The translations under genes and the position numbers were made by a program. From Clostridiales bacterium (GTDB taxonomy: Bacteria; Bacillota; Clostridia; Christensenellales; Borkfalkiaceae), in contig SVHH01000002.1 of NCBI GenBank assembly GCA_015055945.1, positions 153,374 through 217,373 on the forward strand: DNA of 64,000 bases, read 5' to 3'. Under the pieces are notes generated by a model that made no database searches, had not been told where the DNA came from, and was given only the letters and a program-made list of their open reading frames with translations. Below are positions 25,260-33,562 of this stretch, in pieces (the first letter of the stretch is position 1; each line of letters starts with the position of its first letter).

Positions 25260-26244
25260 AAGTTTAATAAGCCGCTCTTCTACAAGCGCGCTCAAGATAA
25301 TATTTCAAGTGATGGTGCTTTTTCATCATTTGTATTTGTGCTCTACGGAATTTGGCCGACACGTTAGTGCAATGGCTGGCCCCGTTGCGGTTGGGGGATT
25401 TTTAATACTTTCCGGTTACGGCGTTGGGTTAAGTTACAAAAAAAGTGGGGAAGAATATTCTCATAAACTTCTTTTTAAGCGTGTTCCGTCCACTTACCTA
25501 ATGCTATTTATCACGAATATTTGTTATCTTGCGTTGTATTTTTATATGGGTAGCAAGTTTGATAACTTATTCGACCTTGCGGTTTCCGTTTTATATCTTC
25601 CGATTTTTGATGGGTTTGTTGCGCTTTCGCACTACGTCTACTTTTTGGCAGATTTAATTATATATTATATAATGTTTCTATTGTTTTCACATTTGTTTAG
25701 AAAACAAAAAAACGGGTTGACGATAACAGCCGCGGCTATGTGCGCCGTGTTAATTATCGTAATTATAGTTTTATCAATAATAAACGCGAAAACTGGCAGT
25801 TCTAGATATTTACGTGCGTGTTTATGTTTTCCGTTTGGGCTGACGTGTGCTTGTTTCGACCAACCGCTCGTTAAGTTTTTTAAGAAATTTAAGTGGTTTA
25901 TAGTAGCAATCTTATTTATTGTAGGTGTAATTGTTTACTGGTTTGGCGCAAACAAGACTGCAAATGAATACGCCGTTCCAGTACTTGTTGGCTTAGCAAT
26001 AGTTTTAGCATTTAGCGGGTGCGAATTCAAGAGCAAGATAATAGAATATTTTGCATCCCTTATGCTTTACGTTTACCTTTCGCACGAATTATTTAGGGAA
26101 TTGTTGATTTACGAGTTTCCTAATATGCACCAAAACGTAAGGGCAATAATTGTGGTGGCATTGTCGCTGCTTATAGCGATTATAATCACTACGTTAATAA
26201 ATTTTATAAGTAAAAAGTCAAAGAAAAAAGAGAAAAACGCCTAA
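25240..26244 (+). CDS. Acyltransferase 3-like integral membrane protein
   Basis: 334 residues with about ten hydrophobic helices. The N-terminal segment has the acyltransferase-3 hallmark, a paired His in VMVLFHHLYL (residues about 26-35), followed by GGFLILSGYGVGLSYKK (about 50-66), the FFxLSGY-type motif. This family moves acyl groups such as acetyl or succinyl onto exported sugars, peptidoglycan or lipids. The start at 25240 lies 20 bases inside the upstream YwaF-like gene. The stop codon lies inside the following terminator stem. A substrate cannot be assigned. Confidence 0.8.
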   Translation: MSNLANKSLISRSSTSALKIIFQVMVLFHHLYLCSTEFGRHVSAMAGPVAVGGFLILSGYGVGLSYKKSGEEYSHKLLFKRVPSTYLMLFITNICYLALYFYMGSKFDNLFDLAVSVLYLPIFDGFVALSHYVYFLADLIIYYIMFLLFSHLFRKQKNGLTITAAAMCAVLIIVIIVLSIINAKTGSSRYLRACLCFPFGLTCACFDQPLVKFFKKFKWFIVAILFIVGVIVYWFGANKTANEYAVPVLVGLAIVLAFSGCEFKSKIIEYFASLMLYVYLSHELFRELLIYEFPNMHQNVRAIIVVALSLLIAIIITTLINFISKKSKKKEKNA

Positions 26245-26258
26245 TGATAGGCGTTTTT
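26233..26258 (+). terminator. Terminator of the YwaF-like/acyltransferase operon
   Basis: AAAAACGCCT/AGGCGTTTTT stem. The stop codon TAA overlaps the loop side. Confidence 0.88.
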
Positions 26259-26299
26259 CCGTTTTAAAAAATATATTATATAGAGATGAAAATGCTTAA

Positions 26300-27355
26300 T
26301 TAATCAAAGGGCGGTTTGGGTTTAATACACTCGCCTGAAACGGCATCTTGAAACATCATCCAAAACCCATCACCCGACAAGTCGAATATGGATAGTGGAA
26401 TAAACGTGCAAAACCCCTTTAATTCTTTGGGCGGCGTTTTAGAATAAACGGCAGGAACGCCGTAACATATGTATTTTTCTTTAGCGCGTTCTTTGATAAC
26501 GCCCACGATGTAATACTTATCAGCGGAATAATTTATTTGCGCCCATCGACTTTTTGGGAAAAGTCCTTTTAATCTATCATCTTTGGGGTATTTACTAAAA
26601 ATTTTTTCTAAATCTTGTTCAACGGTTTTAAAGTAGGGCTGCTCTTTTGAATATTCTTCGCCGCGACTAGCGTCCGCTTCATTTTTAAAGAAGTCAGCTG
26701 CCGAACGGATAATTTTCGTTTCTTCTTCGCGGCTATCAATAGTTTGGACATTTGGTATCCGTAAAGTGTCATCATCGTTCTCCTTTATATTTACGGGCGG
26801 CGGTAACTGCTGGTCAAATTCGTAAAAATTTGTAGTTGCAACCGCTTCATCGTCATAAAAAGCCTTAACGGTGTCGCTTTTTTGTGACGGAAACTCTTTT
26901 TTTGGCGTGTTAATTGCGGGTGGTTCTTGCACGGCTGGTTTTTCTTGTAAGTGTAAACTTCTTTCTTCCAAACACTTTTCTGCAACTAAACTCTTAAATT
27001 TGCTAAGCGTGCAAGTAGAATTGTCTTCGCTCGCAAAAGCAAAGGTTATAGGTACGCCGTTAATAGCGTAAAGGCCAACCGAAATTCCGCTTTTAACTGC
27101 GGGCATAGTTGAAAAAATAAAACTTTGAGAAGTAGGTTTTTTCCCACAGTCAAAAGTAAAACAGTCGCCGTTTGCGTCTACTAACATAAATTTATAAACA
27201 GTGTTCTCAATGGGCATAACGTTTAGAGTGGTTAAATGCAAACTAGCAACGTCTTTTTCAATTTCAATACGACACATCGCACTGACCGCCTTGTCGCTGA
27301 TAGAGAAACCTGCTTCAATTTGTTTTAATACTAAAATTTTTTTATAAAAACTCAT
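26300..27355 (-). CDS. Hypothetical protein, two conserved-looking domains with a low-complexity linker
   Basis: 351 residues with no signal peptide or membrane segment. Residues 1 to about 130 form a beta-rich N-domain (VYKFMLVDANGDCFTFDCG). Residues about 130-250 are a Pro/Glu/Lys-rich, probably disordered linker. The last 110 residues form a second domain (LKGLFPKSRWAQINYSADKY, KYICYGVPAVYSKTPPKELK, GDGFWMMFQDA). I have no family name for it. The ATG at 27355 is preferred over an ATG at 27403 because AGGATTT is correctly placed and the extra 16 residues look non-coding. It is transcribed divergently from pckG. Confidence 0.7.
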   Translation of the reverse strand: MSFYKKILVLKQIEAGFSISDKAVSAMCRIEIEKDVASLHLTTLNVMPIENTVYKFMLVDANGDCFTFDCGKKPTSQSFIFSTMPAVKSGISVGLYAINGVPITFAFASEDNSTCTLSKFKSLVAEKCLEERSLHLQEKPAVQEPPAINTPKKEFPSQKSDTVKAFYDDEAVATTNFYEFDQQLPPPVNIKENDDDTLRIPNVQTIDSREEETKIIRSAADFFKNEADASRGEEYSKEQPYFKTVEQDLEKIFSKYPKDDRLKGLFPKSRWAQINYSADKYYIVGVIKERAKEKYICYGVPAVYSKTPPKELKGFCTFIPLSIFDLSGDGFWMMFQDAVSGECIKPKPPFD

Positions 27356-27733
27356 TAACGAAATCCTAATATTTTTGTCTTTCTTACAATATATATGAAA
27401 CAATATTGAAAAATATAGATTATTTTGTCAAAAAACAAGTAAAAAAGTAAAAATTGAAAAAATTAAAAAGGCGTGGAAAAATTTGTAAAAAGTTTAGTTA
27501 AAACCCTTTACTTTTGACACGATGTTTGTTAGAATATACACTGAGGGAACAAAAAGATTTTTTGTTTTAAGGCGATTATTTAAATTGCGTAAATCATAAA
27601 TAAATATTTAGCGAAATTGCATTTTTTGTATAACCTTATAGCATTTTGCAAATACTTAAAATTGACTTGTTAAAAACCAAATAAATAAAGAAAAATACAC
27701 TCAGGCAACTGAGAATACGTAAGGAGAATTATT
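27356..27733. other. Intergenic region with pckG promoter and leader
   Basis: 378 bases without a gene. TTGACA (27514-27519) is followed by TATACA at 15-base or TACACT at 17-base spacing, a plausible sigma-A promoter. This leaves a leader of about 190 bases. The leader contains an AACAAAAA/TTTTTGTT dyad just after the start and a small GNRA hairpin CTCAG-GCAA-CTGAG (about 27701-27714) next to the AAGGAG ribosome site. I recognise no riboswitch. Confidence 0.5.
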
Positions 27734-29509
27734 ATGACGACCAACAAGAAAGTTCTGGATTTTATCCAAGAAGCACAAGCGCTCTGCCAACCCGACCAAA
27801 TCGTTTGGATTGACGGTAGTGAAGAACAACTCGAAGCGTTGAGAAAGCAAGCAGTTGAAGAAAAAATTCTTATTAAACTCAATCAAGAAAAATTACCTGG
27901 CTGCTATCTCCACCGCACCACTGTTAACGACGTTGCCAGAGTAGAAGGCAGAACCTTTATCTGTTCAAAGAAAAAAGAAGATTCCGCTCCCATCAATAAC
28001 TGGATGGAAACTGGCGAAGCAATGGCTCTTATGAACGACCTTTTCAAAGGCGTTATGAAGGGTAGAACTATGTACGTTATCCCTTATTCAATGGGTGCTG
28101 TAGGTAGTAAGTTCTCAAAAATCGGTATCGAACTTACCGACTCTGTTTACGTAGTTCTTAATATGGCTATAATGACTAGAGTAGGCAAGGCTGTTGTTGA
28201 TGCTTTAGGCGATGGCGACTTCATCAAAGGTTTACACTCTTACGCAGAACTTTCTGAAGAAAAGAGATATATTATGCACTTCCCCGAAGAAAATACCATT
28301 ATGTCAATCAACTCTAACTATGGTGGTAACGTTCTTCTCGGTAAAAAGTGCTTTGCGCTCCGTATTGCATCATTCCTTGGTAAGAACGAAGGCTGGATGG
28401 CTGAACACATGCTTATCCTTGGCATCACCAATCCCAAGGGTGAAAAGAAATACATTGCTGCTGCATTCCCCAGTGCTTGCGGTAAAACTAACCTTGCAAT
28501 GCTTATTCCCCCCAAATCATATCTTGAAAAGGGTTATAAGATTGAATGCGTAGGCGACGACATCGCTTGGATTAGAGTTGGCGAAGACGGTAGACTTTGG
28601 GCAGTTAACCCCGAAAACGGTTTCTTCGGCGTTGCTCCTGGTACTAACGTTAAGTCTAACCCCAACGCACTTTACTCTACTATGAAAAACACCATTTTCA
28701 CCAACGTTGTTCAAAACCTTGATGACAACACCGTTTGGTGGGAAGGTCTTGATAAAAATCCCCCCAAGAACGCTATCGACTGGAAGGGTAACCCCTGGAA
28801 CGGCGATATGAAGGATGCTGAAGGCAAGGCTATTAAGGGTGCACACCCCAACAGCCGTTTCACCGCTCCTGCAATCAACTGCCCGTGCATTTCTGATCAA
28901 TTCGAAGCACCCGACGGCGTACCCCTTACCGCTATCGTATTCGGTGGTAGACGTGCTAAGACTGCACCGTTAGTATATCAAAGCAAGGACTGGAACAACG
29001 GTGTATTCGTAGGTTCTATCATGGCAAGTGAAACTACTGCTGCTGCAACCGGCGCTGTAGGTGTTGTTCGTCGTGACCCGATGGCAATGAGACCGTTCGT
29101 TGGCTACAATATGGGCGACTACTTCAATCACTGGATTGAAATGGGCGAAAAGATTACCAACAAACCCCAAATCTTCAACGTTAACTGGTTCAGAACTGAT
29201 GATGAAGGCAACTTCATTTGGCCGGGCTTTGGCGATAACATGCGCGTTCTTGAATGGATTATCGACCGTTGCGAAGGCAAGGTAGATGCTCAAGAAACCG
29301 CTATCGGTTACGTTCCTAACGCAGAAGACATCAACATCGAAGGTCTTGAAGATATCACCGTTGATACTATTAAAGAACTTCTTACCGTTGATAAAGAAAA
29401 CTGGAAGAAGGAAGCAGAAGGCATTGAACAATTCTACGGCGAACTCACTCGTGTTCCTGAAGAATTAAAGGCTCAACTTGCTACTTTGAAAGCAAACTTA
29501 GATAAATAA
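27734..29509 (+). CDS. pckG: Phosphoenolpyruvate carboxykinase (GTP)
   Basis: 591 residues interconverting oxaloacetate and PEP with GTP/GDP. In anaerobes it often works in the PEP-carboxylating direction. Visible hallmarks are the P-loop PSACGKTNLAM (residues about 245-255), ECVGDDIAWI with the metal-binding Asp (about 271-280), NPENGFFGVAPGT (about 294-306) and the guanine/substrate loop FGGRRAKTAP followed by ASETTAAATG. The size fits the GTP family and not the ATP-dependent type (about 530 residues, different P-loop). AAGGAG precedes the ATG. Codon use looks like that of a highly expressed gene. It is monocistronic with a strong terminator. Confidence 0.96.
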   Translation: MTTNKKVLDFIQEAQALCQPDQIVWIDGSEEQLEALRKQAVEEKILIKLNQEKLPGCYLHRTTVNDVARVEGRTFICSKKKEDSAPINNWMETGEAMALMNDLFKGVMKGRTMYVIPYSMGAVGSKFSKIGIELTDSVYVVLNMAIMTRVGKAVVDALGDGDFIKGLHSYAELSEEKRYIMHFPEENTIMSINSNYGGNVLLGKKCFALRIASFLGKNEGWMAEHMLILGITNPKGEKKYIAAAFPSACGKTNLAMLIPPKSYLEKGYKIECVGDDIAWIRVGEDGRLWAVNPENGFFGVAPGTNVKSNPNALYSTMKNTIFTNVVQNLDDNTVWWEGLDKNPPKNAIDWKGNPWNGDMKDAEGKAIKGAHPNSRFTAPAINCPCISDQFEAPDGVPLTAIVFGGRRAKTAPLVYQSKDWNNGVFVGSIMASETTAAATGAVGVVRRDPMAMRPFVGYNMGDYFNHWIEMGEKITNKPQIFNVNWFRTDDEGNFIWPGFGDNMRVLEWIIDRCEGKVDAQETAIGYVPNAEDINIEGLEDITVDTIKELLTVDKENWKKEAEGIEQFYGELTRVPEELKAQLATLKANLDK

Positions 29510-29580
29510 TTTAAGCGCGAATAAGCAGTGCGTTTCTTCGTTACTACTTCTTCACTCTTAAAAGAGTTTAATAAAAAACA

Positions 29581-29612
29581 AAAACGCTTTGCGAACTGCA
29601 AAGCGTTTTTTT
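29581..29612. terminator. Bidirectional terminator between pckG and luxS
   Basis: Perfect stem AAAACGCTTTGC/GCAAAGCGTTTT with T-tail, between converging genes. Confidence 0.9.
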
Positions 29613-29637
29613 ATATCTTATATATATTATATAATGT

Positions 29638-30111
29638 TTATTCGTACTTAAAAGTTACGTTCTTTTGGCTGTTTAGTGCGGTTAAATATTTTTCACACTC
29701 TATTTTTGCGCTTTTCAAGGATAAGCACTTATAATTTCCGCACTCTTTGCGGGTGTTTCCAAACATTTCACCCTTGTGGTCAATGGTTTTTTTGAGCGCA
29801 AGTTTAACTTCGTTTAACACGGTTTGATTATCTAAATTTCTAACTAAAAGATAAAACCCAGTTCTGCAACCCATAGGCCCAAAATAAATTACGCTATCTT
29901 TAATAGCGGAATTTCTTAAAAAAGTTGCCATCATGTGTTCAACCGAGTGCATAGTTATATCGTCTAAATAATCGCCATTGTTAGGGACGCGCGTGCGCAA
30001 ATCGTAAGTAATAATATCCCCGTCAATTCTTGAAATATAAATACCCACTCCTATTTTATCGTGGTCGACGGAAAAACTTGCAATTTTTTTAGTTGTGTTA
30101 GTGCTGTCCAT
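29638..30111 (-). CDS. luxS: S-ribosylhomocysteine lyase
   Basis: A 157-residue metalloenzyme that cleaves S-ribosylhomocysteine to homocysteine and the AI-2 precursor DPD, so it serves methyl-cycle recycling and possibly signalling. Metal ligands are visible in HSVEHMMATF (His-x3-Glu-His) and in the Cys of GPMGCRTGFY. The ATG at 30111 gives exactly the usual LuxS length and has AGGTAG upstream. A longer reading from 30156 adds 15 unsupported residues. It stands alone, without pfs or metabolic neighbours, and faces pckG. Confidence 0.95.
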   Translation of the reverse strand: MDSTNTTKKIASFSVDHDKIGVGIYISRIDGDIITYDLRTRVPNNGDYLDDITMHSVEHMMATFLRNSAIKDSVIYFGPMGCRTGFYLLVRNLDNQTVLNEVKLALKKTIDHKGEMFGNTRKECGNYKCLSLKSAKIECEKYLTALNSQKNVTFKYE

Positions 30112-30193
30112 AGTTCTACCTAAAAAGTTTTTTTCAATTATATCATAAAACGGCAAAAAGTCAAAGTGATTTTATTTTTTATGCTAATTTGCA

Positions 30194-30223
30194 TTGCAAA
30201 AAAGAAATGTATTATGTTATAAT
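30194..30223 (+). promoter_or_regulatory. Promoter of the repeat-bearing SGNH lipoprotein gene
   Basis: TTGCAA (30194-30199), 18 bases, TATAAT (30218-30223). The -35 overlaps a small dyad TTTGCA-T-TGCAAA (30188-30200). Transcription would start just upstream of the tandem palindromes. Confidence 0.65.
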
Positions 30224-30250
30224 AATAAAGCAAGATGATGTTTCTCAATG

Positions 30251-30326
30251 AAAAGGGTATACCCTTTTCTCTATCCTTACGAATAGAGAAAAGGGTATAC
30301 CCTTTTCTCTATCCTTACGAATAGAG
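30251..30326. repeat. Two perfect tandem 38-bp palindromic repeats in a 5' leader
   Basis: Two identical 38-base units (30251-30288 and 30289-30326). Each contains the 18-base perfect palindrome AAAAGGGTATACCCTTTT and a CTCTAT/ATAGAG hairpin with an 8-base loop. At the junction, 30283-30312 forms a 30-base perfect palindrome. They lie between a promoter and the lipoprotein ATG, so in RNA they would form alternating hairpins. As DNA they could be a paired operator. Confidence 0.9.
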
Positions 30327-30365
30327 AAAAAGCATTTTGATAGATAAATATTTAAGGAGTTTATT

Positions 30366-31919
30366 ATGAAGAAAACAATAAGAGCGTTGTCGCTTGCGTT
30401 GGTGTGCGTAATGCTTATGCCGTTGATAGTTGCTTGTCAACCAGCAAACCAACACGCACACAACTATAGCGAAATGGTTACCACCGCTGAATTCTTAAAC
30501 GAAGAAGGAAGTTGCTCTAAAAAGTCAACTTACTTTTATTCTTGTGAGTGCGGTGAAAAGGGCACGGAAATATTTGAAGGTGATTATGCTTATGCGCATA
30601 ATTACGACCAAAAGAACACCGATGATAAGTATTTGAAAGAAAACGTTTCTTGCACACAAAAAGCAGTTTATTACTATTCTTGCAAGTGCGGTGCAAAAGG
30701 CACGGAAACTTTTGAAGGCGAAAGCACTTCAGACCACGTATTTAATTTAAAGAATACTGCTGACAAGTACGTAAAAGAAAAGGGAAGTTGTTCATCAAAA
30801 GCCCTTTACTATTACTCTTGTAAGTGCGGTGAAAAAGGTGAAGAAGTATTTGAAGGCGATTATATTCATAATTTTGGCGACAAAATAACCACTTATGAAT
30901 ATTTTGCAAGCGATTCTACCGCAACAACGGCAACTCAGTTTTATAATTCTTGCACGAGTTGTGGAGAAAAGACGACTTTTGAATTTGGTAAGACTGATAG
31001 CCAAAGAGCAGCAGTAGGTAGCAAGGTTAAAGAAACACTTGACGGTAAAAAGATTTTAATTGTAGGTTGTTCATACAACTATTACGGTAAAATCGTTAAC
31101 CCCGTAAATGTTGGCGTTACTACACAAACTGCCCGTGATAACAACCAAGGATATTTTTGGGAACTTTGTAGGCAAAACGGTGCAGACGTAGAAGTTGGCA
31201 ACTGGTGTTTTGGTGGTCATGACTTAACCGACCTTTTGGGAACGAGTTGTGCTGCTGACCGTGGCCATGATGGGTTTAACCACCTTGCAGCGTTAAAAGA
31301 CCGTAATTTTGATTACGTTAGTTTAATGGATATTGCAAGACCTAAAAAATTAACTGTAGAAGAATATATTGAAGAATTAAAAGGCTTTATGAAAATATTT
31401 ACCGACGTAAATCCTAACTGTAAATTTATATATTCTATACCTTGTGGTGCTTATTGGTATAAAAATGCAGATAGAACAGACTTTAAGGAAACTTACGTAG
31501 GAACTGTTTACGCAAAAGAAATTGCAAAACTTCCCAATATGGTTGTAATGGACTGGGGCAAAATGATTCACGACCTTGTTAAGGGAAACGCTAAAGTTCC
31601 AAATTCAACCTTTACTTATAACGCAAACAGTTTTATCGTTGGTGACGGTTATCACCCCAACTTATTGAGTGGTTATATCAATACCCTTATGACCTATTGT
31701 CTTATTACTGGTGAAACTGCAGTTGGTCAACCTATCAACCTTGAAAACGGTTTAGAAAATTCACAGGCTGCACCGTATAAGAAGTCAGTATATGTTGCAA
31801 ATTACTATAAAGGTCAAAAAACAAACTTTATTGAAATTATGGATTCTGCAAGCGAAATGGCAAATATTCAAAAAGTAGTAAATAGATATCTTGATATGCA
31901 AACTTATCTCTACTACTAA
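30366..31919 (+). CDS. Surface lipoprotein with four Cys-repeat modules and an SGNH-like domain
   Basis: 517 residues. The signal peptide ends at the lipobox LIVAC (Cys about 24), so it is lipid-anchored outside. Residues about 31-206 hold four repeats of about 45 residues. Each starts with HNY/HNF/HVF and carries a Cys, then YYYSCKCGEKG and an Phe-Glu-Gly-Asp ending. The fourth is degenerate (NSCTSCGEK). Residues about 215-517 look like an SGNH/GDSL-type hydrolase fold: KKILIVGCSYNYYGK, an FGGHDL segment and a late GDGYHPNLLSGY carrying the likely catalytic Asp-x-x-His region. The serine nucleophile is not certain (GCSYN). AAGGAG precedes the ATG. The target is probably a cell-wall or dietary glycan. 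Confidence 0.8.
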   Translation: MKKTIRALSLALVCVMLMPLIVACQPANQHAHNYSEMVTTAEFLNEEGSCSKKSTYFYSCECGEKGTEIFEGDYAYAHNYDQKNTDDKYLKENVSCTQKAVYYYSCKCGAKGTETFEGESTSDHVFNLKNTADKYVKEKGSCSSKALYYYSCKCGEKGEEVFEGDYIHNFGDKITTYEYFASDSTATTATQFYNSCTSCGEKTTFEFGKTDSQRAAVGSKVKETLDGKKILIVGCSYNYYGKIVNPVNVGVTTQTARDNNQGYFWELCRQNGADVEVGNWCFGGHDLTDLLGTSCAADRGHDGFNHLAALKDRNFDYVSLMDIARPKKLTVEEYIEELKGFMKIFTDVNPNCKFIYSIPCGAYWYKNADRTDFKETYVGTVYAKEIAKLPNMVVMDWGKMIHDLVKGNAKVPNSTFTYNANSFIVGDGYHPNLLSGYINTLMTYCLITGETAVGQPINLENGLENSQAAPYKKSVYVANYYKGQKTNFIEIMDSASEMANIQKVVNRYLDMQTYLYY

Positions 31920-31935
31920 TATAAAAAAATAAAAC

Positions 31936-31983
31936 AAAACGCAAGAACGGTGAATTTACCCTTAAGTTCTTGCGTTTTTTTGC
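31936..31983 (+). terminator. Terminator of the SGNH lipoprotein gene
   Basis: AAAACGCAAGAAC/GTTCTTGCGTTTT stem with a 17-base loop and T-tail. Confidence 0.85.
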
Positions 31984-32031
31984 ATTTTGGTGTATTATAA
32001 TGATAAATTAACTTTATTTTAGGAGTTTATT

Positions 32032-33456
32032 ATGAAAAAAAGCGTAAAAGATATTTTGGCAATTATTAAAGAAAACAATATTGAAATGGTTGACTTTAAG
32101 ATGGTTGACATCAACGGTCAATATCGCCACGTAACAATCCCCGCACAAAATTTTAGTGAAGAAACTATGAAGAGCGGTATCGGTTTCGATGCATCAAACT
32201 ACGGTTACGCCGTTGTTGAAAAGAGTGATATGGTGTTTATTCCCGACCCTGACACTGCTGTTATCGACCCGTTCTGTTCAGTTCCTACCCTTTCTATGAC
32301 GGGTAACGCTATGATTATCGACACGCCCGAAAATAGACCGCTTCCGCAATATCCCAGAAATATCGTTCGTGCAGCGGTTAAGGCTATGCAAGATAGCGGC
32401 GTTGCTGATACTATGTATATTCTCCCCGAATTTGAATTCTATCTTTTCGACCAAGTTGGTTGGGAAGTTAGCGGTAGAGAAATGAGCGCGTTCGTTGACG
32501 CTAAACAATCTTACTGGAACAGCGCAAACGAAGGGTTAGGCGTTGTAGTTCCCAAACAAAAGAACTATCATATTGCAAAACCGTTCGATATTTCTTACGA
32601 ATGCCGTAGTGAAATGTGCAAATATATGACTGATGCTGGTATTGAAATCAATTACCACCACCCCGAAGTTGCTGCATCTGGTCAATTTGAAATTGAACCA
32701 CAACTCGGCGAAGTCGTTCATATGGCGGACGCTACTATGATGATTAAATACATCATTCATAACACCGCCCTAAAGTATGGCAAAACCGCAACCTTTATGC
32801 CCAAGCCCATTTACGGCGAAGCAGGCAGCGGTATGCACGTTCATATGCTCTTAATGAAAGACGGCAAGCCCGTGTTCTCTGATGATAACGGTTACGCACA
32901 CTTGAGTGAAACCGCGCACTACTTTATGGGTGGTCTCTTAAAGCACATCGCATCACTTTGCGCACTTACCAACCCCAGCACTAACTCGTTTAAGCGTTTA
33001 GTTCCTGGTTTTGAAGCACCCGTAACCGTAGGTTACGCAACGTCTAATCGTAGTGCGGTTATTCGTATCCCCGCATACGCAAAATCTCCCGAAAAGAGAA
33101 GATTTGAACTTAGAAACCCCGATGCAACTTGCAACCCGTACTTCTGCTACGCTGCAATCTTAATGGCTGGTCTTGACGGTGTTAAAAACAAAATTGACCC
33201 GCATAAAAACGGTTGGGGTCCTTACGACGTAAATCTTTACCATCTCCCCGAAGAAGAAAAGGCAAAACTCCAAGGCTTACCCGTATCTTTAGAACAAGCG
33301 CTTGATGCTTTGGAAAAAGATAACGAATATTTGACCGCAAACGGCGTATTCCCCAAAGAACTTATTGCAAACTTCATTAAAACCAAGCGTGCAGAATGTA
33401 GAGAACTTTCAGCAATTCCTAATCCTGCTGAGTTCGATAAGTATTTTAACTTATAA
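32032..33456 (+). CDS. glnA: Glutamine synthetase, type I (beta-like)
   Basis: 474 residues making glutamine from glutamate, ammonia and ATP. N-terminal beta-grasp: VDFKMVDINGQYRHVTIPA. Catalytic domain: ILPEFEFYLF, the ATP/metal site GSGMHVHMLL, NRSAVIRIPAYA, and the Glu flap region LVPGFEAPVT. Length and the C-terminal YDVNLYHLPEEE followed by LEQALDALEKDNEYL match GSI-beta (E. coli GlnA: KNLYDLPPEE). In that class the Tyr in this motif is the adenylylation site. B. subtilis has the shorter alpha form. No adenylyltransferase gene is in the window. AGGAG precedes the ATG, and a TATAAT at 31996-32001 may be its -10. Confidence 0.94.
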   Translation: MKKSVKDILAIIKENNIEMVDFKMVDINGQYRHVTIPAQNFSEETMKSGIGFDASNYGYAVVEKSDMVFIPDPDTAVIDPFCSVPTLSMTGNAMIIDTPENRPLPQYPRNIVRAAVKAMQDSGVADTMYILPEFEFYLFDQVGWEVSGREMSAFVDAKQSYWNSANEGLGVVVPKQKNYHIAKPFDISYECRSEMCKYMTDAGIEINYHHPEVAASGQFEIEPQLGEVVHMADATMMIKYIIHNTALKYGKTATFMPKPIYGEAGSGMHVHMLLMKDGKPVFSDDNGYAHLSETAHYFMGGLLKHIASLCALTNPSTNSFKRLVPGFEAPVTVGYATSNRSAVIRIPAYAKSPEKRRFELRNPDATCNPYFCYAAILMAGLDGVKNKIDPHKNGWGPYDVNLYHLPEEEKAKLQGLPVSLEQALDALEKDNEYLTANGVFPKELIANFIKTKRAECRELSAIPNPAEFDKYFNL

Positions 33457-33562
33457 GACCTTGGCTTGCTTGTTTCTTCACTCTTAAAACGCAAAATGTT
33501 CGGCGTTTATGATTTAAGATTAAAAATTATATAAAAATATTATTAACAAAAGGAGAATTTTT

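Noticed and set aside
30251..30326. CRISPR array
   Set aside because: Only two units, directly joined with no spacers, and each unit is fully palindromic. No cas genes in the window.
29548..33489. 16-base repeat TTCTTCACTCTTAAAA downstream of both pckG and glnA
   Set aside because: One 16-base match is expected by chance in a window of this size, and there is no shared structure around the two copies.
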